The notes beneath the pieces are model-generated. The model saw only the letters and a program-made list of their open reading frames with translations, ran no database searches and was not told the DNA's origin. The position numbers were made by a program, and so were the translations under genes. A DNA stretch of 64,000 bases from Alcanivoracaceae bacterium (GTDB lineage Bacteria > Pseudomonadota > Gammaproteobacteria > Pseudomonadales > Alcanivoracaceae), in NCBI GenBank assembly GCA_023146255.1, contig JAGLCJ010000004.1, forward strand, positions 107,845 to 171,844. The letters are read 5' to 3'. Shown here in pieces: positions 33,973 through 42,498 of the stretch. Position 1 is the first letter of the stretch. Each line of letters begins with the position of its first letter.

Positions 33973-34563
33973 ATGAAATTCCTGACGTTCATAGCGATCC
34001 TGCTGATCCCCGCCTGGCTCGGTGCTGCCGGTATCGGCGCCCCGGCCCCGGCCTTTACCCTGACGGATAGCCACGGCGCACATCGCACACTGGCCGAATT
34101 TGCAGGCAAAACGGTGGTGCTGGAGTGGACCAACGCCGAATGCCCGTTTGTGAAAAAGCACTACGACAGCGGCAACATGCAAAAGCAGCAGGCCGCTGCC
34201 GTCGCTGACGGTGTCATCTGGCTGACCATCAACTCCGGCGCCCCGGGCAAGCAGGGTCATGTCAGTGGCGAACAGGCCAACGCTATCCAGAAAAACTGGA
34301 AGGCCGCCAACACCGCTTACCTGATCGACGCCGACGGCAAGGTCGGTCGTGCCTACGATGCCAAGACCACGCCGCATATGTACGTGATCGACAAGGACGG
34401 AATGCTGCGTTACAACGGCGCCATCGACAGCATTGCCAGTGCCGACAAGGGCGACCTGGCCAAGGCGACCCAGTATGTACCGGCAGCCTTGAGCGCCGTG
34501 GCGGACGGCAAGACTCCGGAACCGCCCCTGACCCGGCCCTACGGCTGCAGCGTCAAATACTGA
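33973..34563 (+). CDS. Periplasmic thioredoxin-fold (AhpC/TSA-type) protein
   Basis: A 196-residue protein with a signal peptide (1-18) and a redoxin domain starting GAPAPAFTLTDSHGAHRTL. The active region is NAECPFVKKHYDSG, with one Cys where peroxiredoxins and thioredoxins have theirs. TTPHMYVIDKDGMLRYNGAID includes the conserved cis-Pro segment. A second Cys near the end (PYGCSVKY) could be resolving. This type often accompanies DsbD-like proteins. Peroxide or disulfide reductase activity is possible; sequence does not decide. Confidence 0.88.
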   Translation: MKFLTFIAILLIPAWLGAAGIGAPAPAFTLTDSHGAHRTLAEFAGKTVVLEWTNAECPFVKKHYDSGNMQKQQAAAVADGVIWLTINSGAPGKQGHVSGEQANAIQKNWKAANTAYLIDADGKVGRAYDAKTTPHMYVIDKDGMLRYNGAIDSIASADKGDLAKATQYVPAALSAVADGKTPEPPLTRPYGCSVKY

Positions 34564-34581
34564 GCACCTCCACAGCAGGGC

Positions 34582-34609
34582 TTGTCCCGCCGGGCCACCC
34601 TGCTAGAAT
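34582..34609 (+). promoter_or_regulatory. Promoter of tRNA-Thr
   Basis: TTGTCC (34582-34587) and TAGAAT (34604-34609) are spaced by 16 bases. The following GCGCCC is a GC-rich discriminator, usual for stringently controlled stable RNA genes. Confidence 0.65.
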
Positions 34610-34637
34610 GCGCCCTCAGCCGGCCCCGGCCGCTGAC

Positions 34638-34713
<76 letters not shown>

Positions 34714-34727
34714 ATTGAGTCCATCAG

Positions 34728-34758
34728 AAAGGCCCGCCAGTTGCGCGGGCCTTTTTGT
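34728..34758 (+). terminator. Terminator of tRNA-Thr
   Basis: AAAGGCCCGC, a short loop and GCGGGCCTTTTTG form a stem followed by T residues 15 bases after the tRNA. Confidence 0.85.
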
Positions 34759-34800
34759 TTTCGGATGCGTTTGCATACCTGTGTACCAGAGCGGTCATGT

Positions 34801-35250
34801 TCACTCAGCGGTAACCAGCTCAATTTGCAGCAAGCTCCTGAGCTCGCTCTGCTTCGGCACACAGATATCCTCCAATGTGTACTGATTCAGCGTGCGCAAG
34901 AACTCGTGCAGCGCATCGCTCAGCACCCCGATCAAAAGACACTGCGAGGTCACCACGCACTGGTTGTTCTCACCAAGGCATTCGGCCAGCGCCATGTCCG
35001 GTTCCAGCGTCTGCACCAGATCACCCAGACGTAGTGTGTTTGCCGGCTTGGCCAGTTGCAGGCCGCCGCCTTTACCGCGGGTGGCGTTCAGCACGCCGTG
35101 GTGCTGCAGCAGGTTGGCGATTTTCATCAGGTGGTTGCGGGAAATGGCAAAGCTTTCTGCCGCTTCACGAATGGTGCAGCGCTGGCCGTTTTTCAATGCC
35201 ACATACATCAGCAGGCGCAGGCCGTAATCGGTGTGCTGTGTCAGGCGCAT
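34801..35250 (-). CDS. nsrR: NsrR-like Rrf2-family nitric-oxide-sensing repressor
   Basis: The 149-residue product starts MRLTQHTDYGLRLLMYVAL, the usual Rrf2/NsrR opening. A winged helix (about 1-60) contains AISRNHLMKIANLLQHHG and ATRGKGGGLQLAKPA. Three Cys at 91, 98 and 104 lie where NsrR binds its [Fe-S] cluster; spacing of the first pair is two residues wider than in E. coli NsrR. NO destroys the cluster and relieves repression. Its start overlaps the nnrS stop by one base, and an NsrR-type operator heads the operon, so it should repress itself. Confidence 0.88.
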   Translation of the reverse strand: MRLTQHTDYGLRLLMYVALKNGQRCTIREAAESFAISRNHLMKIANLLQHHGVLNATRGKGGGLQLAKPANTLRLGDLVQTLEPDMALAECLGENNQCVVTSQCLLIGVLSDALHEFLRTLNQYTLEDICVPKQSELRSLLQIELVTAE

Positions 35251-36395
35251 CAGCCGGGCCTCCCGTCTGCTCGCGGTTGTAGCAGGATCATGGTGTAGCG
35301 GATCAGAAACAGCAGCCAGGCGCCGATCCATAGTGCCGCAGTGATTTCGATGCCGCGTTGCCAGGGAAAAATCTGCAGCGCGGTGAGAATGCGGATCAGG
35401 GCGCTGGCATGGATCAGCAGATAGGCGCTGACCATACCGTCCGGCAGTTTCAGTGGCCGGCCGGTGTGGCCGAGGGAGACGCGGGTCATTACGCCAAAAA
35501 TCAATGCGCTCATGGCGCCGATACCAATAGCATGAATCCAGACATTGTCCGGCCATAAGCCGAAGCGGCTGCCGGCCAGTAATAGCAGGCCGGCCGGAAT
35601 CCACAGCAGGGAAAGATGCAAAATCCACAGCATCGGTTCGCGCCAGGTGAGCCAGCCGCGCCACAAAGCGATGCGGCTGAAGCTGATCGCGGCGGCGAGC
35701 AATGCCAGTGTGGCGGTGAGCATGTGGATGCCGAGTGGCAGGGTAATGCATAGCGTCAGCATGGCTGCCAGTGTCAGGCGTTCCAGCCAGAGTGGATTGC
35801 TGATCCGTTGCAGATCACCGCCGTTGGCGCGCAGCCAGTTGCCGGAAAATGCCGGGGTAATGCGCCCTCCGACAATCAGCATCAATGCACTGGCGGCAAT
35901 CAGTGCCATGGCAATTGCGTGTTCGCTCCATTGCAACAGGAATGTCGCCTGTGCTGTCCACAGCAGGAACAGCACCAGCAGAATCGGTGCGTGACGCGGT
36001 TGCTTCGCACTGATGATACGGCGCCCGGCATCTATCATCACCAACGGCAGAAACAGCAGGTTGATGGCAATCATGGCGGCTTCCGGCACCAGCGGCAGCG
36101 CTGTTAAAAGACGACCGATAGCCCAAACCAGCCACAGCAGTATCAGTGGCAGTCCATGCAATCTTTCCGTGTTGGTCCAGACGCAAACGGCAGTGAGCAG
36201 AAAGCCGGCGATGGCCGGGTTAAGAATGGCGAACAGCATTTCATGTTGGTGCCAGCGCAGTGCCGGCAGGGCGAACTCCAGTGGCAGTAATCGGGTGACG
36301 TTGCTGATCCACAGTGCAACCACAGCAATCGCCCAGATCGCCAGCGACAGGAAAAAAATCCGAAACGGATAGGCAAACAGGGTGAGCTTATTCAT
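35250..36395 (-). CDS. nnrS: NnrS family protein
   Basis: A 381-residue polytopic membrane protein with about 12 TM segments. It has NnrS hallmarks: YPFRIFFLSLAIWAI, ALRWHQHEMLF (His residues for heme/copper), GFLLTAVCVWTNTE, GGRITPAFSGNWL and HAIGIGAMSALIFGVMTRVSL with GHTGR. NnrS is a heme- and copper-containing protein that protects against nitric oxide, in part by easing damage to metabolism. ATG 36395 is chosen over an upstream start in the preceding gene. It overlaps the DUF454 gene by eight bases and nsrR by one. Confidence 0.93.
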   Translation of the reverse strand: MNKLTLFAYPFRIFFLSLAIWAIAVVALWISNVTRLLPLEFALPALRWHQHEMLFAILNPAIAGFLLTAVCVWTNTERLHGLPLILLWLVWAIGRLLTALPLVPEAAMIAINLLFLPLVMIDAGRRIISAKQPRHAPILLVLFLLWTAQATFLLQWSEHAIAMALIAASALMLIVGGRITPAFSGNWLRANGGDLQRISNPLWLERLTLAAMLTLCITLPLGIHMLTATLALLAAAISFSRIALWRGWLTWREPMLWILHLSLLWIPAGLLLLAGSRFGLWPDNVWIHAIGIGAMSALIFGVMTRVSLGHTGRPLKLPDGMVSAYLLIHASALIRILTALQIFPWQRGIEITAALWIGAWLLFLIRYTMILLQPRADGRPG

Positions 36396-36747
36396 CGGGA
36401 CGGCTCCATAGCCAGGTGGCCACGCCCAGCAGCAGCAACGGAATGGCGATGCGCAGTTGTGGCGGGGCAGCACTGAGAAAAATCAGGGTAATGCTGAGCA
36501 GCATCATCAGCGTGGCGGCGATCTTGGCGCCGCGCGGAATGGCACGACGCTCGCGCCAGCGGCGAATGGTGTCGCCGTGTTTCGGATGATCAAGCAGGTG
36601 GGCTTCCAGCGCCGGCCAGCCACGGCTGCCGGACCAGGCGGCCAGAATCAGAAACGGCACCGTGGGCAGGCCCGGCAGCACGATGCCGATGGCGCCCAGC
36701 ATCAGGGCGGTCAGGGCCAGTGTTCGCCAGAACAGGGTGGTGGCCAT
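36388..36747 (-). CDS. YbaN-type DUF454 inner-membrane protein
   Basis: A 119-residue membrane protein. The DUF454 core is GAIGIVLPGLPTVPFLILAAW, with three to four TM segments and a short soluble loop HPKHGDTIRRWRERRAIPRGAK typical of YbaN. ATG 36747 is preferred: GAGG lies close upstream and it fits family length. In-frame starts at 36762 and 36780 would be longer, the last lying against the operator. It leads the operon DUF454-nnrS-nsrR, which points to a role in the nitric oxide response here. Confidence 0.85.
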   Translation of the reverse strand: MATTLFWRTLALTALMLGAIGIVLPGLPTVPFLILAAWSGSRGWPALEAHLLDHPKHGDTIRRWRERRAIPRGAKIAATLMMLLSITLIFLSAAPPQLRIAIPLLLLGVATWLWSRPDE

Positions 36748-36781
36748 CGGGGCCTCGTGCATTGCCAGCGGTGCTTTCATG

Positions 36782-36816
36782 TTAAATAAGATGCATATAA
36801 TATACATCTTATTTAA
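36782..36816. promoter_or_regulatory. NsrR operator
   Basis: A 35-bp palindrome with one mismatch between arms, centred on 36799. Its inner part, AAGATGCATAT followed by ATATACATCTT about one central A, matches the NsrR site AAGATGCATTT...ATGCATCTT. It lies just before the DUF454-nnrS-nsrR operon and in the gap shared with mazE. Confidence 0.88.
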
Positions 36817-36890
36817 TGGATATCCAATGTAGACACATAGAATGGTTCGGGCTTAGTATCGCCTTTGTATAGCCATTGACGGAGTCTGCC

Positions 36891-37151
36891 ATGGCGCTTG
36901 AGCGGGAAATCAGTAAATGGGGTAATGCGGCCGCCATCCGTCTGCCCAGTACTCTGCTGGCCCAGCTCGGTTTGACGGTGTCCAGTCGGGTGCGAATCGA
37001 GGTGCAGAAGGGCGCGCTGGTGATTACCCCGTTGGAAGTGCGCGAGCCGAGGCTGGAGTATCTTTTGCAGGACGCCTGCCCGGAGCAGTTTCGGGTCGAG
37101 GATGATGATGGCTGGTTGAATGATGGGCCGGTCGGTCAGGAGTTGCTCTGA
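36891..37151 (+). CDS. mazE: MazE-like antitoxin, AbrB/SpoVT fold
   Basis: An 86-residue protein opening EREISKWGNAAAIRLPSTLL, the swapped-hairpin AbrB/MazE DNA-binding domain. The C-terminal 35 residues are acidic (EDDDGWLNDGPVG) as in antitoxin tails that cover MazF. GGAG lies eight bases before ATG 36891. The mazF start follows the stop directly. The product should bind its own promoter together with MazF. Its upstream region also holds the NsrR operator. Confidence 0.9.
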   Translation: MALEREISKWGNAAAIRLPSTLLAQLGLTVSSRVRIEVQKGALVITPLEVREPRLEYLLQDACPEQFRVEDDDGWLNDGPVGQELL

Positions 37152-37487
37152 ATGGGCGCGGCCTATATTCCCGAGCGTGGCGATATCATCTGGTGCGACT
37201 TCGATCCCACTCTGGGACACGAGCAGGCCAGACAGCGGCCGGCACTGGTATTGAGCCCGGCGTTATTTAACAGCAAGGTCGGGCTCGCGCTGGTTATTCC
37301 GATTACCAGCACCATCCGTGGGCATGGCCTTGAGGTGGCGGTTGCTGGCAAGACAGTAACCGGCGTTGCTCTGGTGCAGCAGCAGCGTACCATCGATTAC
37401 GTCGCGCGCCGGGTTCAGTTTGTGGAACATGCCAGTACTGTGACGGTCAATGAAGCACTGCAAAAAGCGAGGGCGATTCTGGCATGA
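37152..37487 (+). CDS. mazF: MazF/PemK endoribonuclease toxin
   Basis: A 111-residue toxin. YIPERGDIIWCDFDPTLGHEQ and RPALVLSPALFN are the N-terminal PemK/MazF motifs, with the catalytic Arg in the QRPALV segment and the conserved Thr/Ser in VIPITSTIRG. It cleaves mRNA at short sequence sites; the site cannot be predicted. It begins right after mazE and its stop overlaps the next start in an ATGA, so three genes are linked. Confidence 0.94.
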   Translation: MGAAYIPERGDIIWCDFDPTLGHEQARQRPALVLSPALFNSKVGLALVIPITSTIRGHGLEVAVAGKTVTGVALVQQQRTIDYVARRVQFVEHASTVTVNEALQKARAILA

Positions 37488-37690
37488 GCAAGATCAAGGG
37501 CCCGGCCATTTCCGAAGATACCTTCAAGGTGTCCGGCCACTGCTGTGGCGTGCGCTTTGATCATATTGGTGCTGATCAGGGTTTCCCGTTCGAGTTGACA
37601 CCGGAGGCTCGCAAGCAGCTTGAAGCGCAGGGGATGAGCCTGCCGGCACAGGATCCGGCGGGTGATGAGCAGTCCACGAAACACTCGTAG
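37484..37690 (+). CDS. Small unknown protein coupled to mazEF
   Basis: A 68-residue protein I do not recognise. It overlaps mazF by four bases (ATGA). It has a Cys-Cys pair in KVSGHCCGVRFDHIG and a polar, unstructured C terminus. It may be a real third member of the operon. The stop codon TAG at 37688-37690 lies inside a REP element, so the ancestral gene may have been longer or ended nearby. Confidence 0.6.
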   Translation: MSKIKGPAISEDTFKVSGHCCGVRFDHIGADQGFPFELTPEARKQLEAQGMSLPAQDPAGDEQSTKHS

Positions 37691-37741
37691 GAGCCGTCGA
37701 TCGACGGCGAAAGGGTTTCGCGGCTGATCAGCCGCTCCTAC
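37687..37741. repeat. REP element 1
   Basis: 55 bp from GTAGGAGC to GCTCCTAC, with two inner palindromes, CCGTCGATCGACGG and CGGCTGATCAGCCG. It supplies the stop codon of the preceding small gene. REP2 is the same length and closely similar. Confidence 0.9.
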
Positions 37742-37918
37742 AGCAAAAGAATTTACAAGGTATTTCTTTATGTCTGTGTTACAGTGCGCCGCCAGCGTGG
37801 TTAACCAGTCTTCGCGCTGCCTCTCTATTCGCCCTTGTGCGTAACCTCGTCTGCCTTTGACTGGCGCCCCTGAAAAGCAGGTGCGACAGGCCGATGTTTT
37901 TCCGGAGTTCCATTTCTG

Positions 37919-39292
37919 ATGTCTTTTGACACCCTCGGCCTGCGTGCCGATATTCTTCGTGCCGTTTCCGAACTCGGCTATACTCAACCGACCCCGATCC
38001 AGCAGCAGGCCATTCCGGCGGTGCTAAAGGGCGGCGATCTGCTTGCCGGTGCACAAACCGGTACCGGCAAAACCGCCGGTTTTACTCTGCCCATTCTGCA
38101 GCGTTTGATGGACAAGCCGCGCGAAGGCACCGGCAAGCCGGTCATTCGTGTGCTGGTGCTGACCCCGACCCGTGAGCTTGCTGCCCAGGTGGAAGAAAGC
38201 ATTGTCCAGTACGGCAAATACCTGCCGCTGAAATCCATGGTGATGTTCGGTGGTGTTGGCATCAACCCGCAGATCGACAAGCTGCGTCGCGGTGTTGATA
38301 TTCTCGTTTCCACACCGGGCCGTCTGCTGGATCACGTCTCGCAGCGCACCGTGGATCTGAGCAAGGTTGAGATTCTGGTGCTGGATGAAGCCGATCGCAT
38401 GCTCGACATGGGCTTTATCCGCGATATCCGCAAGATTCTGGTATTGCTGCCCAAGCAGCGGCAGAACCTGCTGTTCTCGGCCACCTTCTCGGATGAGATC
38501 AAGGCACTGGCCGATGGCCTGCTGAACAAGCCGGCGCTGATCGAAGTGGCGCGTCGCAATGCCACCGCTGATACCGTGGCGCAGAAGATCTATCCGGTCG
38601 ATCGTGAGCGCAAGCGTGAACTGCTGGCCAAGCTGATCACCGATCACAACTGGTATCAGGTGCTGGTGTTTACCCGTACCAAGCACGGTGCCAACCGGCT
38701 TGCCGAGCAGCTCGACAAGCAGGGCATCTCGTCGATGGCGATTCATGGCAACAAGAGTCAGGGTGCCCGCACCAAAGCGTTGTCCGAATTCAAGTCCGGC
38801 AAGTTGCAGGTGCTGGTGGCGACCGATATTGCTGCCCGTGGTATCGACATCAGTGAACTGCCGCATGTGGTCAACTTCGAGTTGCCGAATGTGGCGGAAG
38901 ATTATGTCCACCGTATCGGCCGCACCGGTCGTGCCGGTTGTGAAGGCGAAGCGGTGTCGCTGGTCTGTGTGGACGAGCTGAAGCTGCTGGCTGGCATTGA
39001 AAAACTGATCAAGCGTTCGCTGCCGAAGGAAATTGTGCCCGGTTTTGAAGTGGATCCGCGTATCAAGGCGGAGCCGATTCTGAATGGCCGCAATGGCCCC
39101 GGCGGTGGTGGCCGTGGCCAGCAACGTCAGGGCGGTCAGCGTTCCGGGCAGGGTGCAAGCGGGCAACGCAGTGATGGCCAGCGTCAGCAGCAGGGCCAGC
39201 GTCGCGATGTGGCAGTGCGTGTTTCCACTGATGGCGGCAACCGTCGTCCCGGTGGCAACAGCCAGAATCGCCGCAGCCGTACCGTCAGTTAA
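37919..39292 (+). CDS. rhlE: DEAD-box ATP-dependent RNA helicase RhlE
   Basis: A 457-residue helicase. Motifs in order: the Q motif GYTQPTPIQQQAIP, motif I AQTGTGKT, Ia PTRELAAQ, II VLDEADRMLDMGF, III SATF, IV VLVFTRTKHGANRL, V ATDIAARGIDI and VI HRIGRTGRAG. The last 80 residues are a Gly/Gln/Arg-rich tail typical of RhlE. RhlE acts in ribosome assembly and RNA turnover. ATG 37919 follows a leader of about 130 bases after a likely promoter near 37750-37785. The gene abuts the convergent dnaE2 with no gap. Confidence 0.95.
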   Translation: MSFDTLGLRADILRAVSELGYTQPTPIQQQAIPAVLKGGDLLAGAQTGTGKTAGFTLPILQRLMDKPREGTGKPVIRVLVLTPTRELAAQVEESIVQYGKYLPLKSMVMFGGVGINPQIDKLRRGVDILVSTPGRLLDHVSQRTVDLSKVEILVLDEADRMLDMGFIRDIRKILVLLPKQRQNLLFSATFSDEIKALADGLLNKPALIEVARRNATADTVAQKIYPVDRERKRELLAKLITDHNWYQVLVFTRTKHGANRLAEQLDKQGISSMAIHGNKSQGARTKALSEFKSGKLQVLVATDIAARGIDISELPHVVNFELPNVAEDYVHRIGRTGRAGCEGEAVSLVCVDELKLLAGIEKLIKRSLPKEIVPGFEVDPRIKAEPILNGRNGPGGGGRGQQRQGGQRSGQGASGQRSDGQRQQQGQRRDVAVRVSTDGGNRRPGGNSQNRRSRTVS

Positions 39293-42200
39293 TCAGTGAA
39301 AATCCCGCGACTGCACCACCAGCTGGTGCAGCGCGGTTTGCTGATCTTCAATCCTGCCGGCCATCAGATGGACGATGCCTTCCGGGCTGCGTTCCACCGT
39401 GCCGGTGACCAGCACCAGTGAACTGCCGAGCAGTTCGCGTCGATATTTTTTCTGCACGTTCTGCCAGACCACCACATTGCTGTTGCCGGTTTCATCTTCG
39501 AGGGTGACAAACATCACGCCGGACGCTGAGCCCGGTCGTTGCCGGTTGGTGATCAGGCCAGCCACCCGCACCAGTTGACCATGTCGGCTTTTTTTCAGCG
39601 TTGCAGCAGAACAGGCACTGCGAAACGGTTCCTGATGGCGCAGCAGGGCGAGCGGATGGCGGCCGGTGGTCAGGGACAGGGCGCGATAATCGGCCAGCAT
39701 GGTGTCCATCTCCGAAGGCGCATCCAGAAAAATGCCGTCGCGAATATCGTGTTGTTCCTTGCCGAAAAGGGGCCGCGATTCCTCGACGCCGAGCATGTCC
39801 CAGTAGCCCTGATGGCGATGGCCACTCAGCCGTCGTACCGCGTTAGCAGCCACCAGACATTCCCGTTCCTGCCGGTTCAAGGTAGCGCGGCTGCACAGGT
39901 CCTGAATGTTCCTGAACGGTTGTTGCTGCCTTGCCGCAACAATGCGATCTGCTGCTTCCATATTGAACCCGCTGATCTGGCGCAGGCCGATGCGAATCGC
40001 CGGTTGCACACCCGGTGCCAGCCGTTCGCTGTTTTCGAGGGTGTAATCCCAATGGCTGTGATCACAATCCGGCGGGCGGATTTCAATGCCGTGGCGGCGG
40101 GCGTCCTGCAGCAGTTGTGACGGTGAATAAAACCCCATCGGCAGGCTGTTGAGCAGGCCACAGTAAAACGCGCTGCTGTGATGACGCTTGAGCCAGGCCG
40201 ACACATACACCAGCAGGGCAAAACTGGCGGCGTGGGATTCGGGGAAACCGTAACCACCAAAACCCTTCATCTGTTCAAAAATACGTCTGGCATAGTCGAG
40301 ACTGTAGCCGTTTTTCAGCATCCCCTGAATGACCCTGTCCTCGAACCGGAACAGGGTGCCGTCCTTGCCCCAACTGGCCATGGCGCGGCGCAGCTGGTCC
40401 GCTTCGCCACCGCTGAAGCCGGCGGCCACCATCACCAGCTGGATCACCTGTTCCTGAAAAATCGGAATGCCCAGCGTGCGCTCCAGCACGCCCTTGATGC
40501 GCGCATCCGGATAATCGACTGCTTCCTCGTTGTTTCGTCGGCGCAGATAGGGATGCACCATGTCACCCTGAATCGGGCCAGGGCGGACAATCGCCACTTC
40601 AATGACCAGATCATAGAACTTCTCCGGTTTCAGTCGTGGCAGCATGTTCATTTGCGCCCGTGACTCCACCTGAAACACGCCGACGCTGTCGCCTTTTTGC
40701 AGCATGGCATAGGTGGCGGGATCTTCCGGCGGAATATTCTGCAAGGTCAGCGCTGTTGCGGATCGCTGCTCTCCCTGTAGGAGCGGCCGACCGGCTGCGA
40801 AATCTTTTCGCCGTCGGTCGACGGCTCCTACGGGTTCCGATGCTTGTGTCTGGTTAATCAGATCCAGCATCTTGCGGATCGCGGTGAGCATGCCCAGTGC
40901 CAGCACATCGACTTTCATCAGACCGATACTTTCCAGATCATCCTTGTCCCACTGGATGATGGTGCGATCAATCATGGCGGCATTTTCCACCGGCACCAGT
41001 GTGTGCAGCGGTTCATGGGTAATGACAAAGCCGCCGACATGCTGGGAAAGATGGCGCGGAAAGCCGAGCAGCTGATCCACCAGTGTCAGGTAGTGGCGGG
41101 TCAGGCTGGTATCGTGCAGGCCGGCTTCGCGGAATCGCTGTGGCAATTCCTCGCGTTTGTCCCACCAGGCCAGGTTGCGGCTGAGCTGCTCCAGTACCGC
41201 GATGTCCATGCCCAGTGCACGGCCGACATCGCGCACCGCCGAACGCGTGCGGTAGCGGATCACGGTGGCGGCCAGTGCGGCATGATCACGGCCATACTTG
41301 CGGTAAATGTACTGCATCACCTCTTCGCGCCGTTCGTGTTCGAAATCGACATCGATATCCGGAGCTTCATCACGCTCGCGGGAAATAAAGCGCTCGAACA
41401 AAACCTGGCTGCGCGACGGGTCCACTTCGGTGACAAACAGGCAATAACAGACCGCCGAGTTGGCGGCCGAGCCACGACCCTGACAGAGAATGTTCTGGTT
41501 GCGGGCAAACATGACGATGTCATGTACGGTGAGAAAGTAGGCTTCGTAACGTAGCTCACCGATCAGGGCCAGTTCCTTTTCCAGCAGGTTGCGCACTTCA
41601 TGGGGCACGCCTTCGGGCCAGCGTAGTGCTGCGCCCTGATAGACCAGCTGCCGCAGCCAGTCGGCGGCACTGACGCCGGCCGGAATGGCCTCACGCGGAT
41701 ACTGGTAGCGCAGTTCATTCAGGGAGAACTGGCAGAGTCCGGCGATATGCAGGCTCTCTTCAAGTAGTGCCTGAGGATAAATATCCCGGAGCGTAGCCAG
41801 TGGACGCAGGTGGCGCTGGTCATTGAGAAAACGGCGCCGACCGAGCGTCTGCACGGTGCAGCGATAGCGCAGGGCGGTGAGAACATCCTGCAGCGGTTGC
41901 CGCTCGGCAATATGCATATGCACGTCATTGCTGGCCAGCATCGGCAGGTCAAGCTCGCTGGCCAGTTGCCACAGGTACTGATAACGGGCACCGTCGTGCT
42001 GTTCCTGTAACAGCTCGCAGGCAATCCATAGTTGATCAGGGAAATGCGCTTTCAGTCTGGCGCCCTGAGCAAGGTCCTGTTGTTGCTCAAGGGAAGGTAA
42101 CCAAACGCACAGGCATTGCTGGACGAGGCGAGTCAGGTCTTTCCAGTGCAACTGGTACTGGCCCTTTTCTGCCCGGCGGCGACCGCGACTGATCAGTGCG

Positions 42201-42496
42201 CACAGTTCGCTGTAGGCCTGTCGATGCGGTACCAGCAGGATCAGATTCAGCGGTTTTCCCGGCTCGCCATCCTCGATCTGAAACTGACTGCCGATAATCA
42301 GTTTCAGGTTGTGCTCCCGTGCCGCCTGATGGGCACGCACCACACCGGCCAGCGAACAGTCATCGGTGATCGCCAGCGCCTGATAACCGAGCGCTACCGC
42401 GCGCGCCACCAGTTCCTCCGGTTGGCTGGCGCCGGTCAGAAAACTGAAGGCAGATCGGCAGTGTAATTCGGCAAAGCCGCGTCCGGATTTTTTCAT
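39293..42496 (-). CDS. dnaE2: Error-prone DNA polymerase, DnaE2/ImuC
   Basis: A 1067-residue C-family polymerase. The PHP domain opens AELHCRSAFSFLTGASQPEEL (about 8-28). Polymerase motifs include GRGSAANSAVCYCL, PDIDVDFEHERREEV and GYGFPESHAASFALLVY, and an OB-fold domain follows near the C terminus (VRVAGLITNRQRPGS). It is the translesion polymerase of the ImuABC mutasome. A REP element at 40777-40831 is translated in frame, adding about 30 residues before LTLQNIPPEDPATYAML, in a region where family members are continuous. The reading frame is otherwise complete. It lies three bases from imuB in an SOS operon. Confidence 0.95.
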   Translation of the reverse strand: MKKSGRGFAELHCRSAFSFLTGASQPEELVARAVALGYQALAITDDCSLAGVVRAHQAAREHNLKLIIGSQFQIEDGEPGKPLNLILLVPHRQAYSELCALISRGRRRAEKGQYQLHWKDLTRLVQQCLCVWLPSLEQQQDLAQGARLKAHFPDQLWIACELLQEQHDGARYQYLWQLASELDLPMLASNDVHMHIAERQPLQDVLTALRYRCTVQTLGRRRFLNDQRHLRPLATLRDIYPQALLEESLHIAGLCQFSLNELRYQYPREAIPAGVSAADWLRQLVYQGAALRWPEGVPHEVRNLLEKELALIGELRYEAYFLTVHDIVMFARNQNILCQGRGSAANSAVCYCLFVTEVDPSRSQVLFERFISRERDEAPDIDVDFEHERREEVMQYIYRKYGRDHAALAATVIRYRTRSAVRDVGRALGMDIAVLEQLSRNLAWWDKREELPQRFREAGLHDTSLTRHYLTLVDQLLGFPRHLSQHVGGFVITHEPLHTLVPVENAAMIDRTIIQWDKDDLESIGLMKVDVLALGMLTAIRKMLDLINQTQASEPVGAVDRRRKDFAAGRPLLQGEQRSATALTLQNIPPEDPATYAMLQKGDSVGVFQVESRAQMNMLPRLKPEKFYDLVIEVAIVRPGPIQGDMVHPYLRRRNNEEAVDYPDARIKGVLERTLGIPIFQEQVIQLVMVAAGFSGGEADQLRRAMASWGKDGTLFRFEDRVIQGMLKNGYSLDYARRIFEQMKGFGGYGFPESHAASFALLVYVSAWLKRHHSSAFYCGLLNSLPMGFYSPSQLLQDARRHGIEIRPPDCDHSHWDYTLENSERLAPGVQPAIRIGLRQISGFNMEAADRIVAARQQQPFRNIQDLCSRATLNRQERECLVAANAVRRLSGHRHQGYWDMLGVEESRPLFGKEQHDIRDGIFLDAPSEMDTMLADYRALSLTTGRHPLALLRHQEPFRSACSAATLKKSRHGQLVRVAGLITNRQRPGSASGVMFVTLEDETGNSNVVVWQNVQKKYRRELLGSSLVLVTGTVERSPEGIVHLMAGRIEDQQTALHQLVVQSRDFH
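40777..40831. repeat. REP element 2, inside dnaE2
   Basis: 55 bp from GTAGGAGC to GCTCCTAC, nearly identical in reverse to REP1, with matching changes in both inner palindromes. It is read in frame within dnaE2, encoding residues such as VGAVDRRRKDF. Confidence 0.92.
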
Positions 42497-42498
42497 GG

